A stretch of DNA of 10,863 nucleotides from Pelagophyceae sp. CCMP2097 (lineage: Eukaryota; Sar; Pelagophyceae): the NCBI GenBank assembly GCA_026770575.1, contig MU657231.1, positions 201,533 through 212,395 of the forward strand. Reading direction: 5' to 3'. Both the position numbers and the translations under genes were made by a program. The first letter of the stretch is position 1, and each line of letters starts with the position of its first letter. The notes under the pieces are model-generated. The model searched no databases, was not told where the DNA came from, and saw nothing but the letters and a program-made list of their open reading frames with translations. Of the stretch, positions 1 through 6,888 are shown one piece after another.

Positions 1-183
1 AAAGGGCTGAAGACGGGCTCTGAAAGGGCTGAAGACGGGCTCTGAAAGGGATGAAGACGGGCTCTGAAAGGGATGAAGACGGGCTCTGAAAGGGCGGAAG
101 ACGGGCTCTGAAAGGGATGAAGACGGGCTCTGAAAGGGCGTCAACGGGCTCTGAAAGGGCTTCCACGGGAAAGGGCTTCCACG
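1..183. repeat. 22-bp minisatellite, truncated by the left window edge
   Basis: Six tandem units of exactly 22 bp start at 1, 23, 45, 67, 89 and 111. Each begins AAAGGG and ends ACGGGCTCTG. They differ only at unit positions 7-9 (CTG, ATG or CGG). A 21-bp unit (133-153), a shortened 16-bp unit (154-169) and a partial unit (170-183) follow, so the array decays rightwards. Position 1 is already inside a unit, so the array continues to the left. Open frames crossing it are by-products. Confidence 0.95.
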
Positions 184-724
184 CGGTGGTCGCCCGCCAG
201 AGTCTGGCCCACCACCCCGAAGGGTCGTCTCTCCGGAACCAGGCAAGCGACAACTCCCGCAAGGCCGAGGAGCCATTCACTGCGGGAAACTCAACGAACC
301 GCGCCATCGTCTTCGGCCCCCGTCCGTCCATGGTGCCCCGGTCGTGTGCTCCAATTCGGAGCCCGCGGAATCTGCACAACGCGTTCTTCGCCGCGCGCAC
401 CAACTCGGAGGGCGTCAAACTGCAACAGTCCAGGGCAGACCGAGTGCGACTGTCCAGTGCATTCCATTCGGTCGCTCCTATTCCCCTCTGCCCATTCGGC
501 CCATTCGGCCGCTCCAACACGGGGTGCATCCTCGCATCGCCTGGGTTGCCCTATCTGGACCCAACTCGAGGCTCGGAATGCCCGAGGTTGTATCAGAGGG
601 CTCCAGAAACCCTTGCAGGGGCCTTGTGGACCATGCAGGCGGCCCCGACGTTTGGGGCGGCCCAGACATCGAGTCGAGGAGACGGCAGCCTGCCCAAGGA
701 ACCGCCCATAGGACCACGGGACTG
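184..724. other. GC-rich unique segment without a recognisable gene
   Basis: Several overlapping frames stay open here on both strands, but none gives a recognisable domain, and open frames are expected in DNA this GC-rich. The only internal repetition noted is a short duplication of CCCATTCGG near 490-510. No tRNA-like or other RNA structure was seen. An exon of an intron-rich gene cannot be excluded. Confidence 0.5.
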
Positions 725-957
725 CCGGTCGACCGTCCAAGGGGCCGTTCCAAGGGACCGTCCAATGGACCGTAGCAGAGGGACCGTCCGAGGGACTCTT
801 CGAGCGACCGTCCAAACGACCGCCCCATGGACCGTCCACGGGACCGTCGCAGAGGGGCCGTCCGAGGCACCCTCCAAGTGACCCTCCAAAGGAACCGTCC
901 AAAGGCACCGCCCGAGCGACCGTCCGAGGACCCGCCCGAGGGACGTCACAGGGGCCG
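725..957 (+). repeat. Degenerate 12-bp tandem repeat, block 1 (GGACCGTCCAAG type)
   Basis: About 18 units of 12-14 bp can be read one after another, mostly with the core GACCGTCC followed by RAG. Variants carry GGCCGTTCC, GACCGCCC or GACCCTCC. Two units are longer because of a GCAGAG insertion (near 770-780 and 847-856). The unit resembles, with one offset indel, the GGCCGTCTCGAG unit of the large block at 6590-8520 and lies in the same orientation. This is probably an old, diverged block of the same satellite family (inference). Confidence 0.8.
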
Positions 958-1000
958 CAGTCGGGGCCTCCATTCAGAAGGGAGCCTCTGGTCCTCTGGG

Positions 1001-1145
1001 GAAGTGGTCGCCGAAAAGTAAAAACGACGTCGAAGTCGAATCCTGGCGCGGTCCGAATTCCGGAACTGCGAGAGTTCCGGAAAACGGACCGCGCCAGAGT
1101 TCGACTTCGACGACAATTTGAGCGATTACTTTCGGCGACCACTTC
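1001..1145. repeat. Long inverted repeat (foldback, about 55 paired bases, 5-nt loop)
   Basis: The arms pair as follows: 1001-1015 with 1131-1145 (15 of 15), a short AGTA match, 1026-1040 with 1100-1114 (14 of 15), 1044-1055 with 1085-1096 (12 of 12), and 1058-1067 with 1073-1082 (10 of 10). The loop is 1068-1072. Interruptions are a three-base mismatch zone, an A-A pair of mismatches, and six extra bases on the right arm. Similarity is weak outside these limits. It could be a MITE or foldback element, or a transcribed hairpin. No clear target-site duplication was found. It is flanked on both sides by decayed satellite. Confidence 0.9.
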
Positions 1146-1149
1146 TCCC

Positions 1150-1990
1150 GCCCTGCGGGAAAGGCTCTCTGCGGCGTCCCCTTGGCGGGTCCTCGGCAAG
1201 TCGCCCTGGAGGGGCCCTTGAAAGAGGCCGAAGCACGTGACGGTGCAGAGGCAAGTGACCTTGCGTGGCAAGGGCAGGGGCGTGTCCTCCCGAGCTTTTC
1301 AAAGACGCGAGAGGAAGCGTCCACCGGGACCTTTTCGAGGGGACCCGTCGAGGGCCCCGTACCAGGGCCGCCCTCCAAAGGGACCGTCTCAGAGTCTGTG
1401 TTCGAGGCACGAGGGACTTGGCAAGGGCCCTTTTTCTCCGGGCTTCTCCGGGACTTCTTCGAGGCGCCGTTCTCGACGGCGCCGTCCCGAGAGGCATTCC
1501 CACGAGCCCAAAGGTCGGCCATCTCGAAGCGCCGTTGAAAAGCGGCCTCCGAAGAGGCGCCGTCGTCAGGGCCTGGAAAAAACGCCCTCTCGGGTAACTT
1601 TCCCAAAGTACCGCCTTTTCGAGACGCCTCCGTCTCGAGGCCAACTCAAACGTCGGAGAGGGGCCGTCTGGAACCGCCCTCTGGAAGCGCCGTTGCAGAA
1701 CGGGGCCGAGTCGACGTGGCCGTCGAAAAAGGGCCATCCCCCGTTGAGAAGGGGCCGGCTCCGGGGGGCCGCATATTTCCAAAAGGGCCCTTGTATGTGG
1801 CCCCGTCTCTCAGGACGGTGGCCCTCGAAAAATACCCCCGAAAAAGGCTTTTGAAACGGCGCCGTTACGAGCGGCCCTTTCGAGTGGCCCTTTCGGAGAG
1901 TCGCCTCGGAGAGTCGCCTCGAAAGGCGCCCGCCGTCTCGAGGCCTCTTTGAAGACGCCGTCTCGAGGCATCTTTGAAGATGGGCCTCTC
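1150..1990 (+). repeat. Highly decayed CCGTCTCGAG-type satellite, block 2
   Basis: Pieces such as GGGACCGTCTCAGAG (near 1380), CCGTCTCGAGGCC (near 1630) and GCCGTCTCGAGGC (1932 and 1957) recur at irregular spacing. Between them are CTTTTCGAG, GGCGCCGT and CGGAGAGTCGCCT motifs. The last is a 13-bp duplication at 1893-1918. The orientation is the same as in blocks 1 and 3. Open frames on both strands are explained by low stop-codon density. No protein family was recognised. Confidence 0.65.
1932..1981 (+). repeat. Tandem duplication of 25 bp
   Basis: Two adjacent 25-bp copies (1932-1956 and 1957-1981), each starting GCCGTCTCGAGGC and continuing TCTTTGAAGA, differ at two bases. This is a recent local duplication inside the older decayed satellite. 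Confidence 0.9.
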
Positions 1991-2126
1991 TCAGGGGGCC
2001 CCCCGCTCTTATAGACGCGCCAAAACACGCCAAACCCGCGGGCCTCTTCGGGCCCACCCGAGCTCGGCGGTCGCACAGTCTCCATCGTGCAGACGCTGCC
2101 GCAACGGCCAAAGAAAGAGCTCTTTG

Positions 2127-2398
2127 CGCCTCTGCCGGGCCGTGAGCCGGGCCGAGGGGCGCGAGGGCGAGGAGGACCGCGGAGAGGGACGCGAGCGCGG
2201 TGGCCCACTTGACCTTGAGCGGCCGCGCGGGAGCCGCCGCCGCGCCCAAGTGCCGAAACACGGAAAAGAAACAGACTTCTTCCAAACGCAGAGCGCCTCT
2301 TGAAGCCTGGAACGCTTGCGGGAGGAGTGCAATCGCGGCGCCGCAGGGCGCCGCGACGATGACCGCGGTCGCGACGGCGCAGCACGCACGCCGCGCAA
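2127..2398 (-). other. Coding-like minus-strand stretch with two hydrophobic segments (unidentified)
   Basis: One minus-strand frame, open far beyond these limits, reads here as a protein-like sequence with two hydrophobic runs. One includes AVATAVIVAAPCGAAIALL (about 2370-2325) and the other WATALASLSAVLLALAPLG (about 2208-2150). By hand count about 79% of roughly 90 third codon positions are G or C, with one run of some 28 codons without a third-position A or T. This would suit an exon of a two-span membrane protein. It equally suits chance in DNA of about 70% GC. No start, stop, splice site or family could be assigned. Confidence 0.2.
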
Positions 2399-2533
2399 CA
2401 GACGGACCCGCAGACTGCAGCGACGGCGCCCGCGGCCGGGAACGCATGCCGCGCCGGCCGGCGACGGCCGCCCAACTGCGGGGGACAGCCGCAAATCCAA
2501 CTAGACCCTTCGGAGTTGACCGCTGCCAATGCT

Positions 2534-2566
2534 CCTTTTGCTGGAACGGCCTTTTTGCTGGAACGG
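2534..2566. repeat. 16/17-bp tandem duplication
   Basis: CCTTTTGCTGGAACGG at 2534-2549 is followed directly by a copy with one extra T at 2550-2566. It is a small recent duplication in otherwise unique GC-rich DNA. Confidence 0.85.
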
Positions 2567-2705
2567 CCGCAAAGGACGGCCGCCTCCGCACGCCGGCGTC
2601 CCGCCCAGCCGCGGCCGCGAGTTGCGCGTCGACGCTCGCCCGCGCGCGGCCACGGCCGCGGCGGCCCAAAGGGAAACTTTGTGACCGCCTTGACCGACCG
2701 CCAAA

Positions 2706-2765
2706 GAGCGATGCGATTGGCGCGACCGACCGACTCGAGCGATGCGACCACCACGAGCGATGCGA
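2706..2765. repeat. GAGCGATGCGA, three dispersed copies
   Basis: The 11-mer occurs at 2706-2716, 2737-2747 and 2755-2765, with CGCGACCGACCGACTC and CCACCAC between. The spacing is irregular (31 and 18 bp), so this is local low-complexity expansion rather than a clean array. Confidence 0.7.
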
Positions 2766-2943
2766 CTGATACGCACCGACTGGCGCGCCGGGCCACCGCA
2801 GAGGCCGCGCGCCCACGCAGCAACCGCAAAGGCCCCGCGGCGACGACGGCTCGCGGCGTGCCCGAACCTTACAGGGGCCCCCGTAGGGGGTAAGCCCTCT
2901 GAGTCTGAAGGGCGCCTACTCAAGGACGCCTGTACTTGTAGTA

Positions 2944-2962
2944 TTTTTTTTTAAAAAAAAAA
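2944..2962. repeat. T9A10 homopolymer junction
   Basis: Nine T are followed directly by ten A, forming a self-complementary AT tract at the boundary between GC-rich DNA (to about 2930) and an AT-richer segment. It could be slippage DNA, a nucleosome-excluding tract or the trace of an inserted tail. The sequence does not decide. Confidence 0.9.
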
Positions 2963-2966
2963 GGTC

Positions 2967-3055
2967 TTTTTAGCGACAATACGGGTTTTCGGGAGGTCGT
3001 TTTAAAGTGATAATCGGGTTTTCATAGGCAGATTTTAGCGATAATCGGTATTTTG
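2967..3055 (+). repeat. 33-bp tandem repeat, three degenerate copies
   Basis: Copies start at exactly 33-bp spacing: 2967, 3000 and 3033. Each begins TTTTA, has a core like GCGATAATCGG (GCGACAATACGG in the first, GTGATAATCGG in the second) and then a T-rich GTTTTC or TATTTTG. The parts between copies are less conserved. The array lies just after the T9A10 tract in the AT-rich island. Confidence 0.8.
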
Positions 3056-3093
3056 TCGGAACGTTCGGGGTCGCGCCGCCGCGTAGGAGGCGT

Positions 3094-3309
3094 TTATCGG
3101 CACGAACACGCACCAGCTTTTGTAGGTGCTAAGTAAGAAAACGCTGGGAAGCGTCCAAAACGGGCGTTTTCGGGCCTATAGACTCGCCCATGTTTATGGA
3201 CGTAGTCGATGATCGAATGCGTTTGCCCGTTGCAGATGCGACGAATGAATGGAAGTAAACACAAAAGAACAAACCCGTGCGCGATACGGACGGACTTGTA
3301 GGTCTTCAT
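3094..3309 (-). CDS. Hypothetical 71-residue open frame in the AT-rich island (doubtful)
   Basis: The frame runs from an ATG at 3309 to a TAA at 3094. The predicted peptide starts MKTYKSVRIAHG, has a short hydrophobic stretch (FVLLCLLPFI, residues 13-22) and is then basic and aromatic (for example HSIIDYVHKHGRVYRP). Third positions are slightly richer in G/C than second positions by hand count (about 54% against 45%), as weakly expected for coding DNA. The surrounding DNA has a lower GC content, so an open frame of this length is less trivial here than elsewhere in the window. No family is recognised. There are no visible promoter, splice or polyadenylation signals, and it may be chance. Confidence 0.2.
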   Translation of the reverse strand: MKTYKSVRIAHGFVLLCLLPFIRRICNGQTHSIIDYVHKHGRVYRPENARFGRFPAFSYLAPTKAGACSCR

Positions 3310-3431
3310 ACGTCAGCTATAGGTGTGATATTAATGCCCTTAAGGGGCATAAGACTTACGAAGAGATGGGCACAAAAGGAATCGACGCTTGCAGATGGGT
3401 GAGGAAACTATAAGCAACCTCACGTGATACT

Positions 3432-3780
3432 TCGGCGGCTGAGCCGCCCTCGGCGGCTGAGCCGCCTTCGGCGGCTGAGCCGCCATCGGAGGCTGAGTCG
3501 CCCTCGGCGGCTGAGCCGCCTTTGGCGGCTGAGCCGCCATCGGAGGCTGAGCCGCCTTCGGCGGCTGAGCCGCCATCGGAGGCTGAGCCGCCTTCGGCGG
3601 CTACGCCGCCTTCGGCGGCTACGCCGCCTTCAGCGGGTGAATTTCCTTCGGCGGCTACGCCGCCATCGGAGGCTGAGCCGCCTTCGGCGGCTTCGCCGCC
3701 ATCGGCGATTGAGCCGCCGTCGGCGGCTTCCGCCATCGGCGGCCGAGGCGTCTTCGGCGGCTACGCCGCCATCGGCGAGA
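3432..3780 (+). repeat. 18-bp self-complementary minisatellite, about 19 units
   Basis: Units start at 3432 and every 18 bp to 3720, then at 3736, 3754 and 3772 (partial). The consensus is TCGGCGGCTGAGCCGCCT. Within and across units GGCGGCTGAGCCGCC and GCCGCCTTCGGCGGC are near-perfect hairpins with 1- to 3-base loops, so either strand can fold repeatedly. Variants include GGAGG in place of GGCGG and TACG or TTCG in place of TGAG. Unit 12 (3630-3647) is strongly diverged and the unit at 3720 has lost 2 bp. In one plus frame the array would read as S-A-A-E-P-P hexapeptides. The 2-bp loss and the lack of an identifiable gene around it argue against translation. Confidence 0.95.
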
Positions 3781-3804
3781 GTAGAGACGGTACAAACGCC
3801 CCGG

Positions 3805-3907
3805 ACTTTTCAAGCAACTTTCAAGCAACTTTTAAAGCTCGAAAAGTAGAGCTTTTATTTCAAACAACTTTAAATGCAAATGCAGACTTTTTGGCAACTT
3901 GAAAAGT
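3805..3907. repeat. AT-rich nested inverted repeats
   Basis: The outer pair is ACTTTTCAAG (3805-3814) with CTTGAAAAGT (3898-3907). Inside it lies AAAGCTC (3834-3840) with GAGCTTT (3849-3855) around an 8-nt loop. The words TTCAAGCAACTTT and GAAAAGTAGMKCTT recur, so part of the symmetry may reflect short direct repeats in both orientations. The element follows the GC-rich 18-bp array directly. Confidence 0.7.
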
Positions 3908-3983
3908 AGCTTGGAAACCTCCTTGAAAAAAGTAAAGCTGCATATGCTCCCATTGCCAAAACAAATCCACCAGCCCCGAAGCC

Positions 3984-4026
3984 CGGCGACCCTTATCCAA
4001 ATGGGCCCTGATTCCTAGGGTCGCCG
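3984..4026. repeat. 10-bp inverted repeat with 23-nt loop
   Basis: CGGCGACCCT (3984-3993) is perfectly complementary to AGGGTCGCCG (4017-4026). There is no T-run after it, so it does not look like a terminator. The function is unknown. Confidence 0.75.
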
Positions 4027-4234
4027 CGTCCTCGGCAATGTCCGTCGCCCGTCATAAGGTCCGGTAGAATTTCAGGGCCGTTCGATCCACCCGCCCCAGC
4101 CTCCCCAGTTTGGCCCCGCAGAGCCGTCCCCGGGGCTTCGCGGGGCGAGCCGCGGGAAGGCGGCCACAACCCCGTCGGCTGCCTCGTCTCTGGCGCAGAG
4201 CCAAGTCGGCCCGACGACCGCTCGACACGTCCAA

Positions 4235-4316
4235 AGCTCGCCGGCTTCTCAGCCGACGAACTGTAAAGCTCGCAGAGCTCGCCGACTTCTTTCCCGGCGA
4301 ATTCCAGGCAATCGGA
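4235..4316. repeat. Degenerate 41-bp tandem duplication
   Basis: AGCTCGCCGGCTTCT (4235-4249) recurs at 4276-4290 with one change. The following CCGACGAACT and CCGGCGAATT segments are also alike, giving a period of 41 bp. The word AAAGCTCG recurs at the junction. Confidence 0.7.
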
Positions 4317-4331
4317 GCCAAAACGCCAAAC

Positions 4332-4712
4332 TCAAACTTTGTAAAACAGACTTTTTTTAGAGTGCCGTGCGCCCGGGCCGCGGGGTTGCGCTGCTTGATT
4401 CGCTGCGAGGTTGGGGTCGTTTGGGGCGTAGAATCGCGCGGCGAGTTTATCATTTGGCCGCGTCGAGTTCGAGTCTAGGCCATTTGGAGGTCGGCATAGC
4501 TTCAGGAGTGGCGCCCGCGAAGAAACTGACGAGCCAGGCGGATCCGCAGTCGAAAACTGTGTCGAGAATGTATCCCCAGCCGCTGCCCCCTCCCCGCCGC
4601 CTGCCATGTCGTCGAAAGGGGCTATTCTTGAAAACGACGTACATTTGAGCTTGTTTGCCTTCCATTGGATTTCGTGCCTGTCGATGGATTCTATGGTTTT
4701 GCTCAGCAACAT
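4332..4712 (-). CDS. Hypothetical 126-residue open frame (doubtful)
   Basis: The frame has an ATG at 4712 and a TGA at 4332. The predicted protein begins MLLSKTIESIDRHE, passes through a G/S/T/P-rich middle (near residues 37-75) and ends with a basic tail. Its stretch PNDKLAARFYAPNDPNLAA looks protein-like, and third positions are moderately GC-rich. Two other frames over the same DNA are also open and plausible. One is a minus frame 4450-4770 ending WLVSFFAGATPEAMPTSKW before adjacent TGA and TAA stops. The other is a plus frame 4606-4863. Codon bias does not separate them clearly. No domain was recognised. An AATAAA on the minus strand (3858-3853) is almost 500 bp downstream and is only suggestive. 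At most one of the three can be real. Confidence 0.2.
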   Translation of the reverse strand: MLLSKTIESIDRHEIQWKANKLKCTSFSRIAPFDDMAGGGEGAAAGDTFSTQFSTADPPGSSVSSRAPLLKLCRPPNGLDSNSTRPNDKLAARFYAPNDPNLAANQAAQPRGPGARHSKKSLFYKV

Positions 4713-5100
4713 CCTCGATTCCGTCGTCAGGCACGCTCCAGGGCGTCAGGACAATAAGCTTCAATATCACTCTAAGGATAAGACTTATGGAGTTCCTGTT
4801 TCAGCTTGCTTCTGCAAACCTTTGAGATTCCGCGTCCTCTGCAGCCCCAAGTCGGGCCGGTGACGCAGCCGCTTTGGCAGGGCCCTGTCCAGCCCCAGAC
4901 CCGCTCTATAAGCCCCCAACCACGCTCGACGGATACCGCCGTGGGCGCAATGGCGGAAAGCCCTGCAAGTCGCTTGAGGCGACTTTCTCTAAACACAAAT
5001 CGGTCCTAAGCTTTCCGATTCTGGGATCTTTCCGCTAAAACTGTAGATACCCTCTACTTGAACTGACCCCGCCTTCCCAGCCACCGACCGATGGCAGCCG
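4713..5100. other. Unique segment, no recognisable gene
   Basis: This stretch has moderate GC and no clear repeat structure. A 7-bp stem-loop (AAGTCGC 4967-4973 with GCGACTT 4979-4985, 5-nt loop) and a TATA-like CTCTATAAG at about 4904-4912 are visible. The TATA-like word has no downstream gene that I can identify. Nothing else is supported. Confidence 0.5.
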
Positions 5101-5273
5101 CCCGCAGGGAACCGCCCCGCAGCGCGCAGGGCCGCCGCAGCAGCCCCGCCCCGCGGGCATGACGACGCGGTCGTCTTAAGAAGAGGAACCTGCCGCCGCG
5201 GGGGGGGGGGCGCCGCAGCAGAGCCCCGCAGGGCCGTTCTGCAGAGCCGCCCCGCAGGGCCGCGGGGGGTGAA
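5101..5273. repeat. CCCCGCAGGGCCG-rich low-complexity segment with an 11-G run
   Basis: GCCCCGCAGGGCCG occurs at 5223-5236 and 5249-5262, with a one-base variant at 4113-4126. CGCCGCAGCAG followed by CCCCGC occurs near 5133 and 5211 and again near 5582. An uninterrupted run of 11 G lies at 5200-5210 and a G6 at 5264-5269, each directly after CCGC. The segment behaves as an imperfect module repeat rather than a regular array. Confidence 0.7.
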
Positions 5274-5365
5274 AACCCACTTAATCCAAGGTAGCAGTCG
5301 AGACTGCGCATCGAGGAGCGGCTGTTGACATGAAAATATGACACCATCTGTCACTGACGTGCCGC

Positions 5366-5373
5366 GGGGGGGG
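5366..5373 (+). repeat. G8 run after GCCGC
   Basis: Eight consecutive G follow TGCCGC at 5360-5365. The same GCCGC-then-G context is seen at 5200, 5264, 5611 and, in a looser form, 9097. Confidence 0.85.
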
Positions 5374-5564
5374 AGCTTACGCGACGCGTGTCGTGGACGA
5401 GCAGGGCGCGGACGAGCAGAGTCAAACAAGGAGCCACAGAGACCGACCGGTTTCCAAGGGCAAAGGACGCCGCGCTCCGAGTAAGCGCACCTAGGTGTAG
5501 CGTGGAGACGACGAGCACGGTCCTACAGACGGGCGCGCCCTGCTTCCCCCGAGGACGGGCGCGC

Positions 5565-5582
5565 GGGGGGGGTTGGGGGGGG
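5565..5582 (+). repeat. G8-TT-G8 tract, potential G-quadruplex
   Basis: Two runs of eight G are separated by TT. The runs are long enough to form a four-stranded structure within one strand. The CGGGCGCGCGG upstream and the GGCGCAGCAG downstream add more G. A G5 within GGCCGCGGGGGCC follows at 5611-5615. Confidence 0.8.
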
Positions 5583-5616
5583 CGCAGCAGCCCCGCAGGC
5601 CAGCGGCCGCGGGGGC

Positions 5617-6060
5617 CGGCCGTGCCGCAGCCGGCCGGCCGGCGCGAAGAGTGTTCCCGGAAAATTCTCAGAAAAAAACGGACCCTTCGCCGATCGGCCT
5701 ACCTACCTCTGACTACGGATTGTACCTGCCTCTGGCGAACTGGAGAACGTTCCTGGGGGGCGCTTTTGGGCCCAGGCCAGGCATTCGACCTGTCGCCATC
5801 TCAGCGTCGTCACCGCCGTCGCCTCGCAATTTCGGCGGTGTTCGTCTCGGGACGGAAGGGCGAGCTGTGTTATGGCAGTGACGTGGCGGTGCTGGCGGTT
5901 CGCACGGTTCGGGGCGTTGCTCTTTCGTATTTTCCGTGGCGGTTTGCTCCCAACCGGGCGTCTCCGTGTGGACCAGAGAGGGCGCATTTGCGGTATGGGG
6001 AGCTGTAGACTTGGGGCGCGCAAGGCCCCCTATTCTCGCGCCGAATTCCTGGCCTAGTCC
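5617..6060. other. Unique segment with ambiguous open frames
   Basis: A plus frame (open from 5388, stop TAG at 6006-6008) ends in a protein-like stretch, for example GELCYGSDVAVLAVRTVRG. It has about two thirds G/C in third positions, slightly above its second positions. A minus frame (6078 to 5713) is also open and proline/threonine-rich. Neither is recognisable, and the beginning of the plus frame crosses the G-run DNA, so it is unlikely to be a single exon. I do not call a gene here. Confidence 0.35.
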
Positions 6061-6590
6061 AGAAGCAGGCACGTTCAACGAAGCGGGTCCAATCCTTAGT
6101 CAGACGTCTGGGCCGTGCGCGCGGCGGCCGCGTCAGTCTTGCCCTTTCAGCGATTGGCGGAAGCGCGGCGACCGCCAGCGCAGGTTCGTATCCGCCTAGG
6201 GTGCATCAAATCGGGGGGCTTTCAGAGGATGCCGCCTGGGTGGCCTTGGCGCGTTTCCGGGGACGCGGATCTTCGCCGCCGGCGACCAGAAGAGCGAGGA
6301 AGCCGTCGTGTGCGACCAAAAGAGCCTAGGCGCCGAGACTCGACCCTGTCCAAAACGGCCTCTCCGACCAAGAGGCCCAATGCCATCGAGGGGTTGCAGA
6401 GCACCCTCGAGGGCGGGGCCGACCACCGCGTGGCGATGACGGCCCTTTCGTCGCTCGACTTGAATCGCGAGGCCGAGGCGCAGTCGAGACCGGTGCGGCA
6501 CAATTCAGCCGCCACGAGCCGTTGTCGCCCGCGTGGCGTCGACGCGGCGCGAAACGCGGACCTCGTGCCCGCTGGCAATTCGGCCTCGAG
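6061..6590 (+). other. Coding-like plus-strand segment with a change of frame (unidentified)
   Basis: One frame reads naturally from about 6066 to a TAG near 6327-6329 (for example GGSAATASAGSYPPRVHQIG). A second frame reads naturally from about 6361 to 6600 (for example EGGADHRVAMTALSSLDLN). By hand count over 80 codons of the second, G/C is about 85% in third, 66% in first and 60% in second positions, the order expected for a GC-rich coding sequence. The minus strand shares the same third positions and is almost as open, so the strand is not certain. No domain is recognised. It could be exons, a decayed gene, or compositional chance. Confidence 0.25.
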
Positions 6591-6613
6591 GCCGTTCGTC
6601 CTCGAGGCCGTTC
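6584..6613 (+). repeat. CCTCGAGGCCGTTC duplicated at 16-bp spacing
   Basis: The 14-mer occurs at 6584-6597 and 6600-6613, separated by GT. It marks the left margin of the large 12-bp satellite block and contains the same CTCGAGG core. Confidence 0.85.
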
Positions 6614-6653
6614 AAAACGACCTCGGGGACCGTCCAAAGGGGGTCGTTTTGAA
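6611..6653. repeat. 12-bp perfect inverted repeat with 19-nt loop
   Basis: TTCAAAACGACC (6611-6622) is perfectly complementary to GGTCGTTTTGAA (6642-6653). The loop contains GGGGACCGTCC, itself a satellite-like word. The stem lies at the left margin of block 3. Confidence 0.85.
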
Positions 6654-6824
6654 ACCGTCTCGAGACCGTCTCGAGAAGCGCCTCTCAAAGGGGCGTCTCC
6701 AGGGGGCGTTTCGAGGGCGTTTCGAGGGGCCGTCGAAAAAAACGTGGAAGAGGACCGTTGAAGACGACCGTCTCGACGTCGTTATAAAACCAGGAGCAAG
6801 GCCTTATAGAGAGGGCCGTCGAGA

Positions 6825-6888
6825 GGCCATCTCCCGAGAGGACCATCTCCCGAGAGGCCCATCTCCCGAGAGGGCCATCTCCCGAGAG
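6825..6888 (+). repeat. 16-bp tandem repeat, four units
   Basis: Units at 6825, 6841, 6857 and 6873 share CCATCTCCCGAGAG and differ only in their first two or three bases. The core CTCCCGAGAG is nearly self-complementary. A T-run (TTTTTT, 6894-6899) follows. This is a recent local amplification within block 3. Confidence 0.95.

Noticed and set aside
117..881. 254-residue plus-strand open frame and the overlapping minus-strand frame 291-1271
   Set aside because: The plus frame begins inside the 22-bp minisatellite and runs into the 12-bp repeat. The product is unrecognisable and the opposite strand is equally open.
1566..2829. Minus-strand open frames of 416 and 339 residues
   Set aside because: They overlap each other in different frames, cross decayed satellite and have arginine/alanine-rich, low-complexity products. 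Only the short stretch 2127-2398 was kept, as a weak coding-like signal.
3432..3780. CRISPR array
   Set aside because: The units are directly adjacent with no unique spacers between them. It is a minisatellite.
4904..4912. TATA-box-like CTCTATAAG, with similar words on the minus strand near 2010 and 6805
   Set aside because: No downstream gene can be tied to any of them, and seven-base AT words are expected by chance.
4967..4985. Stem-loop as a transcription terminator
   Set aside because: A 7-bp stem without a following T-run and without an adjacent gene. Intrinsic terminators are also not expected in nuclear eukaryotic DNA.
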